Numbered from the stretch's first letter, positions 44,901-57,770 are shown. The stretch is DNA of 64,000 bases from Fasciola hepatica (GCA_948099385.1 CANUEZ040000105.1:4087001-4151000); one strand, 5' to 3'. Notes: a model not told the origin generated them from the sequence alone. Made by a program: numbers and translations.

Positions 44901-47900
44901 GTCCCGGTTGTTACAGCATGTGGCACACTCATGTATGCACTCTACCCTGTTCTTTTTATTCTTTTTATTTTTCTATTATATACCAATGGTACAATATTTC
45001 GGGAGGGGAGTCGTGATCATTTCAGGGCTGCTAATTGGATAGAGACCGGTGGTGGCACAAAGATTCGATTCTGGGCCAGAGGGGTCTAAAGTCCGTGGTG
45101 TTGACCGTTTGATATTGTTTCGCGTTGAGAAACAAACAAGAAAGACACATCAGTACAGTACTTTGCTGATATTTTTCCTGTTCTGAGCGTGCCTACACGC
45201 CCTAATGTCAGTAGTTCATCTGAAAATCGACATTTTAGATGCGAGTTCATGATGTTTGGGTGATTGAACAACTTGTTCAAACCAGCGGTGTTTATTAGCC
45301 ACACATGAATAGCAACAAACTGCAAACTGCCCGCTTTCGCAATACTTCAGTGTTCCACGTGGCGTTTGATTCCAGCTTACACGATCATTCGAGTTCCTTG
45401 CCTATTGTGCCATGATGCGTTGCGCATTAAACGATGTCCTGCAAGGTGGGTTAGGTTGAATAAGCTCAACAGTCCGCGTAACGTAACACTACTGCGATGA
45501 GTGCAAGATGTTTTGTAGTTAATTTTAAGATAGAACCCTAGCTTCAACCACATGCACACAAGAGAAAAAGCAAGAGCTAAGCATGCTACTGAATTACATT
45601 AACAAAGGTGTTCTTCGTGAGTATGAATCTCATTCACCTGTCCTCGCATTTTCAACATTTCGATTCTCACACGAATTCTGCTACTGAGTATAACATTAAG
45701 CCATCTCCGATGTGCCGATATAAAGGAAAGACAGGATATTCCAGCAACAATAATTGTTTCAGTGCCACCACAGGTCAGTTTATCTTGGACGTCTCGAGTT
45801 ACCAAATGTTAACGGCTTCAGTTTATTCTTGAACCTCAAAGTAAACATAGATTGGCGTCGTGTTTTGACTTTTTCTGCAGTTTTACAACGCTTTAGACCT
45901 TAATACATCTGCACACACGAGTCGATTCCAAAAATGCACAACTCTTCGCGTAAATCTTCATGATGCCGTTCTGAAAAAAAAATACAATGAGAATCAATAC
46001 TGCCGCTCCTCGCCAGCTACTTCCAGCAATTGCATTCGCTAAACCTGTTTTCTCAGTATGATACACCGTTATATGTACCGTTAGCCGATCGTTACAGGGT
46101 AGTATTGGTTTTTAACTAATGACCAGTTTTAGTGGTGGGAGGTTCCTTATGTGCATGAAGTCACTCATTATGCAGTTTTAGCGCTCAACTCATGGAAAGT
46201 GGTCCAATTGTTTCGTCTAAAGTTCTTCAATGAAAGACTCGGTTACTGTCACAACTGAACCAGCAAAAAATGTCACTGTCCACTCATCTAACCGTTCGTT
46301 AACATTCTAATTTGGAATTAATTTATTCAAGGTTAAAGTCTTGCCGTGTGATCAACCTTATCTAATTTCGCTCCGGCGACTGCGTTGCACGAATTTTTAA
46401 CCATGTTCAGGTGCACATTGACTAATCTGTTACGCTAGGCACATGGTTCGTGTACCTGGGCTTTGTTGGTTTCGTTTGGCATGCGAGGTTGGAGCCCTGT
46501 GTAAACCCACAGCATGGGATTGTCGTTGAAAACAAGTATATCAAGATGAGCCAGGTGCTACCAGATGAGTTATTCCGTAGGCTTCTACGAGCCACAAATA
46601 TTGTAAACTTTATAGATTGAAGGTTGTCTATCACGATGTCAGATCTTGGCAATGGAAACGGTTCAAACGCGCTTGACGATTTTTCAAATCGTGAACAGTT
46701 AGCCTCAGTGAGTTTTACATTTTATACTTGTCAGTTGTGTCACAATTGGGAAGGCTAGGCTTTGCTGAGGCTGTCGTTTTACACCGACTCCGCTCGACTT
46801 GTCATAAAGGTATCAATAACAAGTTACGGACTCCTACCGAATATCGCACGACTGATATGCAAATTCCTGATCCCGCGCTACGGCCGGTAAACTCGACCGC
46901 GGATAACCCGTACACGCAGGGAAGAACTCGGAAAACAAGACCTTCAGCTCAGCCGTATATTTGGTGTTGAACCAAGGACGAATGTACAGTGGTGCTCGGC
47001 TGCCTTTATACGATTTATGTGACCTTGCGGATTACAACAACATGATGCGCCCCGGTGAAAGATTGCACGGTTTTTGTGTAACGTACAACTGCGCTCAATT
47101 CGAATTCGAAGTTGACCTTGAACGTCTCCAAAAGTAAGCAAGGTGGGTAAAAACTGACCGCGAATTTGATTTCCGTGGCATCGATTTATGCGGAAGGAAT
47201 CTTCCCCAACACAGCGATCGCATCCAAATAAAACCGGCTCGTCTGCTAGAGAGAGATTATCGCTCTAAATAAATTTTACAATCGTAAGCCTTGTTTGTAT
47301 ATTTCTGTAATAATTTGTTTCTGTTTAAGTTTATGTCAACCCTAATCATTCATGCGCGCATGGTAATTAATATTTTGTTTGTTGCAAAAATCTGGGTTCA
47401 GCTAACGCAGGTCTACCAGAGCCAAATCGATCGTATGACCGAGGAAACAGTATCAGTGGTGATGAATGAAATAGAATGTCGATCTGGTCCGTACATTCAT
47501 GCCGTGGACACCTGGCTTCAACCGAGTCCAGTGTCCGGTATCACGGGGGGAGTCAACGTCGATACGTCCGCAATGCATTGGTCTACCGCTGCCTCGGAAA
47601 TGTTGATGAGCCTGCGTGATTGGCTGTTCCGTCTCTCTCAAACTGTGCATCCCAAAGTATTCGCTCGTATGTGGCAACTGATATCGTGTAAATTGGATAG
47701 TTTCCTCTATAAGAATGTGAGTCTGCGTATTTACGCTAGTAATTGTGATCATTTGTCCCTCCCGAAGTCGATGGTTTCTACAGTTGCGTTATTTCTCCAC
47801 TATTCTCGTACTTTGTGCATTAGCGACCAACATATCTGATTTTTACGGATTTTATCTCAAAGTTACACATGAATGATATTGATTTAGACGCATTGTAACT

Positions 47901-50900
47901 AAAAGGCATCTTGTGGGAGATATAGTAGTATTGAACAAACTAGGTAATTCAAACCTAGAAAAAACTTGCGTCCTTTTGAGTGATCGTTGCGGTAATTCTC
48001 TGATTAATACTTCTCAGATACAACCTACGTAAAAAGTCAAAATAATCACCAGCATGATAGAGTAGGAAAAGAACTAAAAATAATGGTAGCAATAATGGTG
48101 ACTATGTTGCATGAACCAGCTAGTTATTTTAGTGATGATGCTAGTACGTTTGATGATCAAAACTGATAACAGACTTCGAGTCAGTTATCTCACACCTAAT
48201 CAACCGGCCGCGCTTCCCAGTCACTCCACTGCTGAAGCAGTTTCGCTTCTGACTGACTGAATGGTGCTCGACAAGCTTGTACCAACTTTAGTACGTCTTT
48301 CATCCACAAGAGTAAAGATGTGAGACAGCCTGAAGACTCTAGCTTTTAAAGAAGTAGAGAACCAGGAACCGAATAAAAAACGGCGGGATTGTTGAGGAGA
48401 ATATAACGAACGGATTTTGTGGAACTATTTAAACTTTTCGAAACAAAATGGCAAGCTGAAGCAACCGAGCACTGAGTGTATCTGTTGGGTTTGTACTCAA
48501 ACTGATGGGGATCATTTTGAACAACAAAAGAGGGACGCAGTCAGCTAAGGATAGCGCGCTCGGTCAACTTGAGCGTGGAACGAGTGGTGGCGATAGGACA
48601 AAACTTGACAAAATGTTGCAAGTAGAATGTTTGGGGTAGGTACCACTGTTTCGGGTTTCCCGGACGCAGGCATAGCACCAGCATCAACAAATTTATTGAT
48701 GAGAGAAGTCATAATTCATCATCATCATCATCATCGTACAGCGTTAAACAGCAGGGAAGGCCCCACTGACCAATGCCTTTCTCACCATGTTGCACGTTGA
48801 ATTAGAAAGTATGAATATACTAGATGGACAGGGACTGGACCTACATGGGTGGGAAAAGGAAAGAATGCCCTAGTAGCCAACACAGAATACACAGTCTAAC
48901 TGTACAAACGTACATCGATCAGTCATTCTGATTCCATGGAAAGTGACAACACGATTGCCACTGTTCACGGTCTGCTGCCATATCCTTCAGTGTCTCCAGC
49001 CAACTGGTGGACGCATCTTTTGGACCCCAACCACGAAGACGTGAAGCACCTACTTTTCCTAAGTCTGCTGTACATTTTCTCATTCCTCGCTGCCACGTCA
49101 TCTGTTGACCTCCACGTGGTCTCTTCCACTCCTGAGGAGGAACGGAGAATAGGACGCGATACAGCAGACGTGTGTTTGACACATGCAACACATGCCCCGA
49201 CCAACGAAGTCTACTAAGTTGGATGCGCTGTGACAAAACGTTCTCCGAATTAGTACCCAATACTCGATTTCTGACCTCAGCATTGCCTACTCGGCTAATC
49301 CACCCGATCTTAGCGATACTACGTAAACATCGGTGGTCGAAAACCTCAAGACGACGAATATCTTCCACACGCAGACCCCAAATCTTGCAACCATACAACA
49401 AAACTGAACGCACCGCGGCACAGTATAAACGACCTTCCAACTTCAGTGAAATATCAGGTCGGCGCCACAAGTCCTTCAGTCCATCGTACACCACTCGAGC
49501 CTTGGATATCCGCGTGCTCACCTCTACTACTGTGCTTCCATCTATCGTCACGCTACTGCCGAGGTAGTTAAAGTGGTTGGCAATTGCCAGCATCTCCCCA
49601 TCGAGCATCAAGCTCGGAACCGTTTACGTCCAGTCTTGTACCATCACTTTACACTTTGGAGGTGCAAAGCGCATGCCGAATGGAGCTACAGCTCTCGGAA
49701 GCCTATCTAGTGCATGTTGAGCATGTTCCGTGGATTGGAACAAGCAGACAACGTCGTCTGCGTAGTCTAGGTCACACGGCTTTCCACTATTTTCTAGTTC
49801 GACGCCTACATCCTGAAGATTTTGCAACGCACCCTCCATTATTTCGTCCATGACGAAGTTGAACAGGAATGGAGACATGGGACATCCCTGTCGAACACCA
49901 CTGGTAGTTTCGAACCGACCGGATAATTCACCGTAAACTCTAACGCGGCTAGAAGTATGAGAATACAATGATCTGAGTAGGTTCACGAACTTCTGGGGCA
50001 TACCTTTTCGATGAAAAGCACTGAAAAGCGCTGTTCGATCAACTGAATCGAAAGTGCCTTTTAAGTCTAAGAAAACCATTATTGTCGGTCCGCGGTGCGT
50101 GTGACGCGTTTCAAGTAGTCAGCGAAGAGTAAAAGTCTGGTCAATGCATCCTCGACCTAAGTGGAATCCAGCCTGCTGTTCGCGGGTGTTCCTCTCGCGA
50201 GCGGGTGTAAGACGGTGCAGTAGAATTGAGGCTAATACTTTGGTCACTGTCGGAATTGAGCTGATCCCACGATGGTTACTACAGTCATTGGGTATTCCCT
50301 TCTTGAAGATGGGAACAATCAATGATTCACTCCATATTAACGGAATACGCTCCTCGTTCCAAATGTCAGGCACCAAGGTGGTAAGTGATTTTATCAAAGC
50401 ATCTCCACCCAGTTTGAAAAGAACTGGGAAAAGTTTGTCGGAACCGGCCGCTTTTCCACGCTTTAGTAGTCGAATGCTCGACTCCACTTCCACTTCCGAT
50501 GGGGGTTCAAGTGATACCGCCCAAGGAGTCGCAGTTGTTGATTCAGGAGTAACTACACTAGCGTGCGGCCAGCTAAACTGTTCCTTGAAGTATTCAGCCC
50601 AACGGTCGAGCCTTCGCCGCTTGCCATGGATGGGTTCTCCATTTTTATCGCAAATTGTTTCACTGACCTGGATGCGCCGTCCACCGGTGTCATGAATAAG
50701 TTTGAACAGTCTTTAACTGTTACCTGAAGCAGCTGCTATTTCCATTTCTTCGGCTACCTTGACCCATCAATTTTCGCGATCATTCTTAAGGCTTTTCGTA
50801 GGTTGCCCTTGCAGCTTTCTCCGCATCTTATTCATCTCCTTACAGTTCTGGAGTTGACGCTTTTGCTCCATTATACTCAACGACTCCTGCGAAATCCAGT

Positions 50901-53900
50901 GTCTTTGATGGACATCGGATCTACAACTACAGGCAAAACCTGCTGCAACGTGCATTGCCTGTTTGATATGGGCCCAATGCTCATCCACATTACTGTTCGT
51001 CCTAGACCCTAGCTCAAGTGCTAACTTCTGCTCGTAATGGGTGCGTACTTCTGGATCACACAAACGTTGCACGGCTAATCGGGTTTGCGGTTTGCGACGA
51101 CTACCACGGAGCTGGGGAGATAATCGCATTAAAACTAATGCATGATCCGGCTCTACGTACGTGGAACAGTAAGATCTACAGTTCTGAACAGAACTGCTCC
51201 ATCGGTAGCTTACGGCGATATGATCAATCTGACTCAAAGTATCTGTTGAGTTAGAGGGCCATGTCGCTGTGCGACGCGAGCTGAGTCGGAAGTTGGTGCT
51301 AGACAAGAACAATCGATTGTCTGCACAAAACTGAAGAAGCCTATCCCCGTTATCTGTACGCCCAGCGGGTAAAGCACAACACCCACCTAAACGAGCTTCT
51401 GACATACTAAGTTTGTCAACTTGTGCATTGAAGTCACAAGCTAGCACTACAATGCCAGAACCTTGGCTGCTGTGAACGAGGGTGGCGAGTTCATCATGGA
51501 ACTCATATTTCTGCGTGTCAGAGCTGCAGTCCGTTGGGGCGAATACCGAGATCACAAACCAATTGCGCTTAACAAAACTATCCTTTCGAACGCCAACTGA
51601 CCCTTGGAGTCTTACAGCACATAAACGACTGTTAATAGGGACCTAGTCTAAGAGGGCAGCCTCGGCCTTGTCAGTCAAGACTATTCCTACACCACGTTGA
51701 CCCACAACTAGCTGCTTTGTCTCCTGAGGTGCGCAGAAAATACCTCGATGAGATACCAGAAGCAGTTAGTTGAATCACACTGCTCAAATCCTGGATACGC
51801 GTTTCACTTACGCAGCACACATCACTCTTCAGATAGTCTATTGTGAGGGCTAGACATGCCTGCTGACCGGCCTGCATGAGTGTACGCACGTTGAAGGAGC
51901 CGAGATTCAGTGGCTGACGAGGCTTGAGGAAGTGTGAGTTACCAGACAGAAGATTATTCCCGACAGTATTTGACAACCAACCGTTGCGAGCATATGGCGT
52001 GTTATCAGTGGGAGCATTATGGATGGACAGAGGGGACAAAGAGTGGTGGTTGGGAACAGAAGACAAAGGTTTAATAAAAGATAGGAAACTCTGAACAGTA
52101 GCCCACTTATCACTACCCACCACGCTCGGTGAAATGGGCAGCGCAGTCCTGATTATTCTGCGCGACGACCGATGCAGTATGGAATTCTTTGTAGTCGTGT
52201 AGTTTATGGGAGATGTTGGACGCGTACTGCTAGGGTGTCCAGCCACAAAGTAGGAGGACGATTAGGGTTCTCATCCAACGCCTTTAGTCCTAACAAGGAC
52301 CTATCCGCAAAGCAGCGGGATGGCTAAGTGGAAGCCCATTTGCTTGGATCAATTATCCTTCCACTGATTTTACCAACTGAGTTGCCAGCTCAAATCGACC
52401 CCCAACCTGGAGGACCAGGAGACTGGACTTCATCTGGCCTCTACCCATTGACCTGTTAGGCATGATTGCATCTCCGGCTTAAAGTCATCCTGTGTAGCTC
52501 TTTGGGTCATAGAGGCGCGCAAGCCATCACACCACGTCAATGTGCAGTCTCGTCGTGATCATTTGAGTCGTTAGAAGTGTGCATGGACGAAGAATCCATT
52601 TTCGCAACCACAAGGTGGTTCTTCGAAAGTTATTTCGTCGGTTAGTCAAGGACAACTTTCACAGCGAGGACACATGGTCCCATGTTTCGATTTTTTCGTG
52701 ACACCTGTCGTGTGCTTCCGGGGGAATTCTTTCCTGTCGTCCATATACAATAACGTACTACTGACATTGACCATGTTCACAACAAATGTAGCGCAGCCAA
52801 TCATGGGGCGTGCCGGACTACTAAGTCGGATAGACGAGTTAGTTGATTTAGTTTGTCTGAGTCTAACTGGCACTACAACATGCGATTGGGACGCCGATCA
52901 AAGCTCGTGGATAGCCTAGCACACACCAAGGCGTGGCCGTGGTCTACACAATGAGTCCAGTACGATCGACAGTCTTGGATGCCACCCCGCCATCCGTAGT
53001 ATATTGCGATGTGGTCGATCCGGGTCCATGTCTGAGTCGAAAAAGGAGATCCCAGGTAACATACCGGCGATTGGATCGTTTTAAGTTCATATTAGAGAGG
53101 GCTGGGACCACTCGTCCAAACGACAAGAATCCAGCCTCCAGCTGCTGCAGGGGTGATATCTCCGGTTCACATAAAAATAACTACCGCATCGCTTTCCGTA
53201 GGAGTTTGTGCGTATTCTGGCAGGAAGTGTCTTTGACTGCTTCCGGGCAATATTCACTGGGTGTGTAGGTCAACACAACAAACAGATTGTTCAACAGAAC
53301 GGTGGCTTCTCGCCTTTCACGAACCTCCAATTATTATTATGTACAACTGACCGTCGACTAGAATCGCCTCCAGCATCGCGGCTTCGGTTCTAAACCGACG
53401 CCCTCCTAACCAGATGCAATCGCCTTACAACCCCCAGGAATACAAGTAAAACCTTGCAAAAGGGCTGGGAGGAGGCGCCAATTGTATGACGAAGTTGGCG
53501 TCCTGGATGCGAGTTTCTTAGGTCCAACATGCATCGCCGGTAAGGGTCTGGAGCGCATAGCCCAAAATCGCCTGTTGCTCTATAGGTAACAGTGTTGTCA
53601 CGTTTTGCGTGGCTAACTGAAACGGGCATCGTGGACGAAAAAGAGCATTGGCCAGCGTTTTCTGCTTGAATTGTCTCCAAATACCAGTCGAAGATCCAGA
53701 ACGCGAATAAACGCTGGCAACAGCTCAAAGAAACTTTGCACGCCGCTCTCAATGCCACACAAGACTCCAGTTTAAGTAGGCCGCATAACCAAGGATATTT
53801 ACATCAGTTGCTCTGTTAGCTGCTTGCATATCCGTCCCACCGGGTGCTACATTCAATCAAATGCGCAAAGCCCCGAGGTGTCAACTAACTAGGAGTTTGA

Positions 53901-55075
53901 AAAATGACCGTGAGCATTGATAAACTGCGAAATGTAGAGAAATGGAGAATGCTGCGTATACTGACAATACTTGCAACCTTTAACGATTGATTAGAATTCA
54001 ACGGCTCCATTGATTCACTTTCAGGGACGTCATCTGAACCGGTGGGTGAAGCGATTTGAGGAATAGTTTAGTTGGCCCACTATACTTGGGACCTTCCGCA
54101 TATATCTACAAGAGAGACAAAGTAGGTTGATATCACTCCTCCATTAGAAATGGAGGTGCGTGCAGGAGATATGTTATTTGAAAAGCTACAGAGCTTCTGA
54201 ACCGGATTGGTTGTCTCCGTCCTTCCTCAACGATGGAGGCGAAGCTTTGGTTTCGGAATCAACTAAACTCCTCGGGATAATCTGGGGTAGCGAACAGATC
54301 CCCGGGGAAAGGCGTGAATTGGTTCGTGTGCCGATTCACGTGAATGGTGGTGGGTCCTCTTGTGTAAACCGAATGGAATATAGATCGGTTAGTTTCGCAT
54401 CGAAACCGTTCGCGGGGCTTGATTGCGTTGGAATCTTTTGAAGAATTAATCATGGTGACTCATAGCTATCCTCTGTTGCCTTTTTCCAAGCTTTTGTTTT
54501 TTAATAAGGTCTTTAAAATGCCTCTTCCAGTGTACTCACGCACAAGCATGTGGTAAAAATATGCATGCATACTCGTTTCATTTTTCTGAATTATCTTCGG
54601 GTACACTGCTCGTCATTCTGAATCATCAATAATCCGGTGTATCTTACATGTCACACTGACCGACACCAACGTACTCAAACTATGATTTCTTTGTCATGCA
54701 CCCGTATCTGAATGTTTTCTTTGGGGTTATGTCTGCTTGCTCCGCTGTTTTAATTCGCAGCTCATCCTCACCAATCGATTCACTCCGAGTGGCGCGGCTC
54801 AATTACGTTTCGATCTTACACATTGTGTCTTTCCAATGTTCGCGTTGTACACCGATCGGCCGGAATCGTTGTTTCCTCAGACCCGGGATTCGTGCATACT
54901 GCTGAATTTGTTGCGTGGCTCAGCTGAACTCCTGCGGGACTCTCTGCGTTCCAGTATATCCGGCGAAACAATCCGGGAGCATAATCCGCTTACACCGTTG
55001 CTCGAGCTCGGCGTGTATTCGCTGACTCCAGAGGAGGCGGAAGTTGTTCTATCCAGACGTACAATCCCCGACTAG
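35970..55075 (+). CDS. RINT1: RINT1-like (RAD50 interactor 1) NRZ tethering subunit, 12 exons
   Basis: RINT1/TIP20 family protein, a peripheral subunit (with ZW10 and NAG) of the complex that tethers Golgi-derived vesicles to the ER; animal homologues also have checkpoint roles. Exons: 35,970-36,113; 36,152-36,375; 36,420-36,596; 36,633-36,819; 37,554-37,682; 37,743-37,853; 39,494-39,909; 41,010-41,436; 42,534-42,671; 43,796-43,870; 47,411-47,716; 54,761-55,075. All junctions are GT-AG and phases agree, giving 882 codons plus TAG. N-terminal exons are helical, coiled-coil-like. Family hallmarks include ERRFRYHF (exon 5), PEWYMTQVL (exon 6), QCAEDFIALL (exon 8), ARMWQLISCKLDSFLY (exon 11) and GAAQLRFDL (exon 12), close to the C-terminus known in animals. 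The length is near the animal norm of about 790-800 with insertions in exons 7 and 8. The true start is uncertain: exon 1 opens in phase 0 behind a splice acceptor, and its first ATG is at 35,988. The exon 4/5 junction is the least sure. Confidence 0.88.
37854..39493 (+). other. RINT1 intron 6
   Basis: 1,640-bp intron with donor gtaagt and acceptor ttctttgaacag. I recognised no repeat or nested gene in it. Confidence 0.6.
39910..42533 (+). other. RINT1 introns 7 and 8 (flanking exon 8)
   Basis: Introns of 1,100 bp (39,910-41,009) and 1,097 bp (41,437-42,533). Only the weak SINE-like piece near 42,030 was noticed. Confidence 0.5.
42025..42095 (-). repeat. tRNA-derived SINE-like piece, weak
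   Basis: In RINT1 intron 8. A gactcgatcct block (complement of a pol III B box) is followed about 35 bases later by gttaaccgtttgat. The spacing and words resemble the copy at 44,990-45,115. It could be coincidence. Confidence 0.3.
43871..47410 (+). other. RINT1 intron 10
   Basis: A 3.5-kb intron with donor gtcagt and acceptor ctaacgcag. It holds the SINE-like piece at about 44,990-45,115; the rest shows no recognisable element. Confidence 0.5.
44990..45115 (-). repeat. tRNA-derived SINE-like piece in RINT1 intron 10
   Basis: On the minus strand a B-box-like AGAATCGAATCT precedes GTGCCACCACCGGT, the same 3' word order as in the SINE at 58.3 kb (GGTGCGAATCCCGCCACCACC). An A-box-like GGTCAACACCA lies about 40 bases before. 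Body sequence is not clearly shared, so this is tentative. Confidence 0.35.
48710..52560 (-). mobile_element. RTE-clade retrotransposon copy C3 in RINT1 intron 11, dead
   Basis: Minus strand, antisense to RINT1. It carries the same segments as C2: N-terminal region (52,246-51,671), endonuclease (51,555-50,767), RT (50,493-49,624) and C-terminal region (49,611-48,919). Translations of the first 2.3 kb are identical to C2, including the frameshift and stops. Unlike C2 it keeps the full RT core (SGVRQGCPMSPFLFNFVMDE and catalytic YADD) and a longer C-terminus to a stop at 48,919. The tail is a GAT/ATC triplet run at about 48,717-48,737. Confidence 0.88.
52930..53270 (-). pseudogene. RTE endonuclease remnant in RINT1 intron 11
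   Basis: The minus strand around 53,035-52,965 reads RIDHIAIYYGW then GGIQDC, matching the SQIDHIAVSYRW ... VQNC block at the end of the RTE endonuclease. Surroundings are decayed. It is a different, older subfamily from C2/C3. Confidence 0.5.
53480..54440 (+). pseudogene. RTE linker and reverse transcriptase remnant in RINT1 intron 11
   Basis: Plus-strand remnants: HLNRWVKRFEE (about 54,029-54,062), PPLEMEVRAGDMLFEK, PDWLSPSFLNDGGEALVSES and WGSEQIPGERRELVRVPI. They follow the same order as the region of C2 that starts RLDRWAEYFKEQF and continues through KAAGSDKLFPVLFKLGGDAL to WNEERIPLIWSESLIVPI. Several shifts and stops. Opposite orientation to the neighbouring remnant and to C3. Confidence 0.55.
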
Positions 55076-55739
55076 AAGAATTGCCCTCCTGCAAATACCC
55101 TGTGGTCTTTCCTTATTTGATGTGATCATGAATGATGGAGTTTGTGATTTGTTTCTTGTCCATCTGTCTGTTCAATGATTTTTTTGCTGCAGCAAAACAC
55201 AAATTGTGCCATCCTCCGGTGGTTACAATCAGCCTTGCAACTTGTGAGATATTTTATCATTTGCCTATCTTAGATTTGAAAGGAGCTCAGGCTTTGTGAT
55301 TTCCTTTGTCGGTTCTTGTGCTATCCATATGTGTCGACAGTACTATAAGTAAGAATAGGAATAGTTATTGATCTAACTTACGTGTATAAATTTACAGTAG
55401 ATATATAGACTCTACTCTGATCTCTCCACTTAGTGGACAAAGCCAACGAACGCCACTAATATCGGTGCAATATCAATGCTGTACGATTCCATGTGATCCA
55501 AAAAGTGCCATGTCGGTGCTCAGGTACATAATCCTAAGATGTTAGGATTTCTGGATCTCAAGTTTGAATTCCGATTGTTTTCTGTAGAATCGTAGGCCCA
55601 ACGGTACGTTTGCGTCCATGGCGCTTGAACCTGTTCAAACGTATGATCCATTTGAGGCATAGTTTTAACAATTGATCGAATTCTCCGGACTAACAAAGTA
55701 GGTAATTGAACTGACGGAATTGGGCTTGCCGCGGACACT
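55076..55739 (+). other. RINT1 3' flank
   Basis: Likely contains the RINT1 3' untranslated region. I found no AATAAA within the first few hundred bases, so the poly(A) site is unassigned. No other gene seen. Confidence 0.45.
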
Positions 55740-56130
55740 TCGGCGAATACATTCTTGCATGAGAGGACCCCTTAAGTCTGTCTTGTTCAGCCTACGTTTT
55801 CAGATATGGGAGCTACTAAACCGGTTTTACTGCAAGATAATTAAAACGAGTAAATCAGTGACAACAAGTAAACTAGAATAGTATGGTGTTCTGCTTTATG
55901 GTCATGAAATTTGCACGCGATTATGTCCTATAAGAGTGTAGATGTCAGAACACCAATTCAAGATAAGATGCTTCACTCAATTAAGAACAGGCGTACAACA
56001 ACCGAAATGCAAAAACGGTGACGTAGTCGCGATGTATGGAAGTAAACCATAGAACTGGAATCAGTTAACACGACATCCATCCCGCGCCGGGAAAACGGTC
56101 AGTTTTACTTTGTGGATGCTCATGATGCAC
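55740..56130 (+). pseudogene. possible RTE C-terminal remnant
   Basis: Around 55,882-55,920 the plus strand reads GVLLYGHEICTR, resembling the SVLLYGCKTWGLR block of RTE reverse transcriptases, with a degraded FKIRCF segment after it. Similarity is weak and frames are broken. Confidence 0.35.
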
Positions 56131-57009
56131 GAGAGGAGAGGATAACTGAATTAGACTTCTCTGTTTCACAGGTGGTATGCGTAGGTCCTCTATAATTCAG
56201 TGAGTATGTCTGAAATAGTCGGGTGTAGGGAAGGAAAGTGTGAGTGTATCACTGACACCGCGTTCAGTGGTGTAAGCTTGTGTGCGGTGTATTAGAGGAT
56301 AATCCCGATGTTTTTCAGTTTTGGTTTTGTTTTGGCAAGTCGCCTATCGGAACCGGTCGTCGTACAGAAGCGTTTTATTCCTTTCCATTAGGCAGTTTAA
56401 TGGCGTAGTGTGGATTGGATATGACGAGGTGAAGTAACCACATTTCGCTTCTGGTGTATCAATCCACTACTATACCAAAATGCATGCGGATTTTAAGCAG
56501 GAAACAAATAATCCGGTTTATCGCGGAAGCGTTAATACGCCCATCTGTAGAAAAATAGCAAAAACAACCAGCTGGGTACGAAACTGACCTTTACTGTTAT
56601 TGACTGAAATACGACATCCAGGCATGCTTGCAATTCTGTTCCGGATGTTATCTTTTTTGCTATTACATTCATCGAGGCTGGCGGATGTCCACTCATGCAA
56701 AGGACCGAAGACTTTTCCATCCGCATAGACTCGCCTCGCAAGTAAACCCCGGACGTTTTTGATTGGGTGAGTGGACTAGTTCTTGCTCTTGATTTTCCGG
56801 TACAGTAACCACATGCTGGTGAGATTGGTTGCATGTATGGAGGCGTTGTCATGTTGATATTCCGTGGACATCAGTCAATTTTCCGGAGTAATCGGGAGTG
56901 AAAACTCACCCATTGTTCTGATGTATGCGTCAGGAGTCTGCTTCCTTTACAAGACTACTAGTTGGGATCTCCCATCTTCAAAACCAAACCCTAATAACCT
57001 CGTTCATTA
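56131..57009. other. no gene assigned
   Basis: A minus-strand open frame at 56,532-56,852 and a plus-strand open stretch over the same bases both look moderately protein-like, but neither matches a family I recognise. Confidence 0.35.
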
Positions 57010-57770
57010 GTGCAAAACACAGTGAATATCTCAAGGCCGACTGGACTCATCACTTATTCTATCGATCCACGCCACCAATCGTCTGCTGTCGCTCGAGATT
57101 CCGTTGTCTCAAGCCTTGGGCTTGGTACCCGCACCAGTGTCGACTGCCAACGATTAGGTAATACGCACCCTCATATCCTTCCTTCTTTGATAAAGACGAG
57201 CGCTTCATGTTCTCCCGGGTTCATTCGGACTTTTGCCATTCTCTGTTACAGTGAGTCTTCTCGCGTTTATACGCCTTCGTTCTTTTCATCGATGGGATCT
57301 TTCTGGAACATCCAGAAAACGTTTCTTCCTTTTCCACTCCTCGCGAATTCAGTATTTCTTCTGTGCAAAACATGGTAGGTTTTACAGATGGTCTCGTTGG
57401 TTCGTATTGATCTAGGATGCAAATGTTTAGTTCTCCTTCAAAAGGCTCAGGTTTTTCTGTCTGTGTTGTTAGTTTCTCCTTTCGCGGGGATATTTGCTAT
57501 ACCAAACATGGGATGTTCTCTACCACCATTCTCAGAGATCCGGATGTTCCTTTCAAAAGATTAATCCGAACAATATTTTCCCACTTTCTGAATCACTTTC
57601 GTAGGGCCTTTTTGGTCTTCATTCACATCAAAAGAAAGTCATCCAATCCCGTCTGGCTTTATCTCCCAGACAGCATCGGAGCATTGCATTATGATAACCG
57701 TTCGATTCTAAAACAGCTATGCGAAAATGAGATCTTGAAATTTCTGCTTTCAGAAAATCCATTCTCCTAA
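57010..57770 (+). CDS. possible multi-exon gene of unknown function
   Basis: Three open stretches with splice-like edges. One starts after cgttcattag (about 57,010) and ends before gtaata at about 57,155; it contains YSIDPRHQSSAVARDSVVSS. A second lies from about 57,253, after ttctctgttacag, to the strong donor gtaggt at about 57,373 (SSRVYTPSFFSSMGSFWNIQ). A third is open from about 57,470 to the stop at 57,768-57,770, with KRKSSNPVWLYLPDSIGALH near its end. Phases between them were not fully reconciled and no family was recognised. It could be the 3' end of a gene whose start lies between here and RINT1, or chance. Confidence 0.28.

Noticed and set aside
50144..50695. 183-residue open frame, identical at 29,551-30,102
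   Set aside because: Antisense shadow of the RTE reverse transcriptase region in C3 and C2.
56532..56852. Minus-strand 106-residue open frame as a gene
   Set aside because: No family recognised, no splice or start support, and the opposite strand looks equally protein-like.
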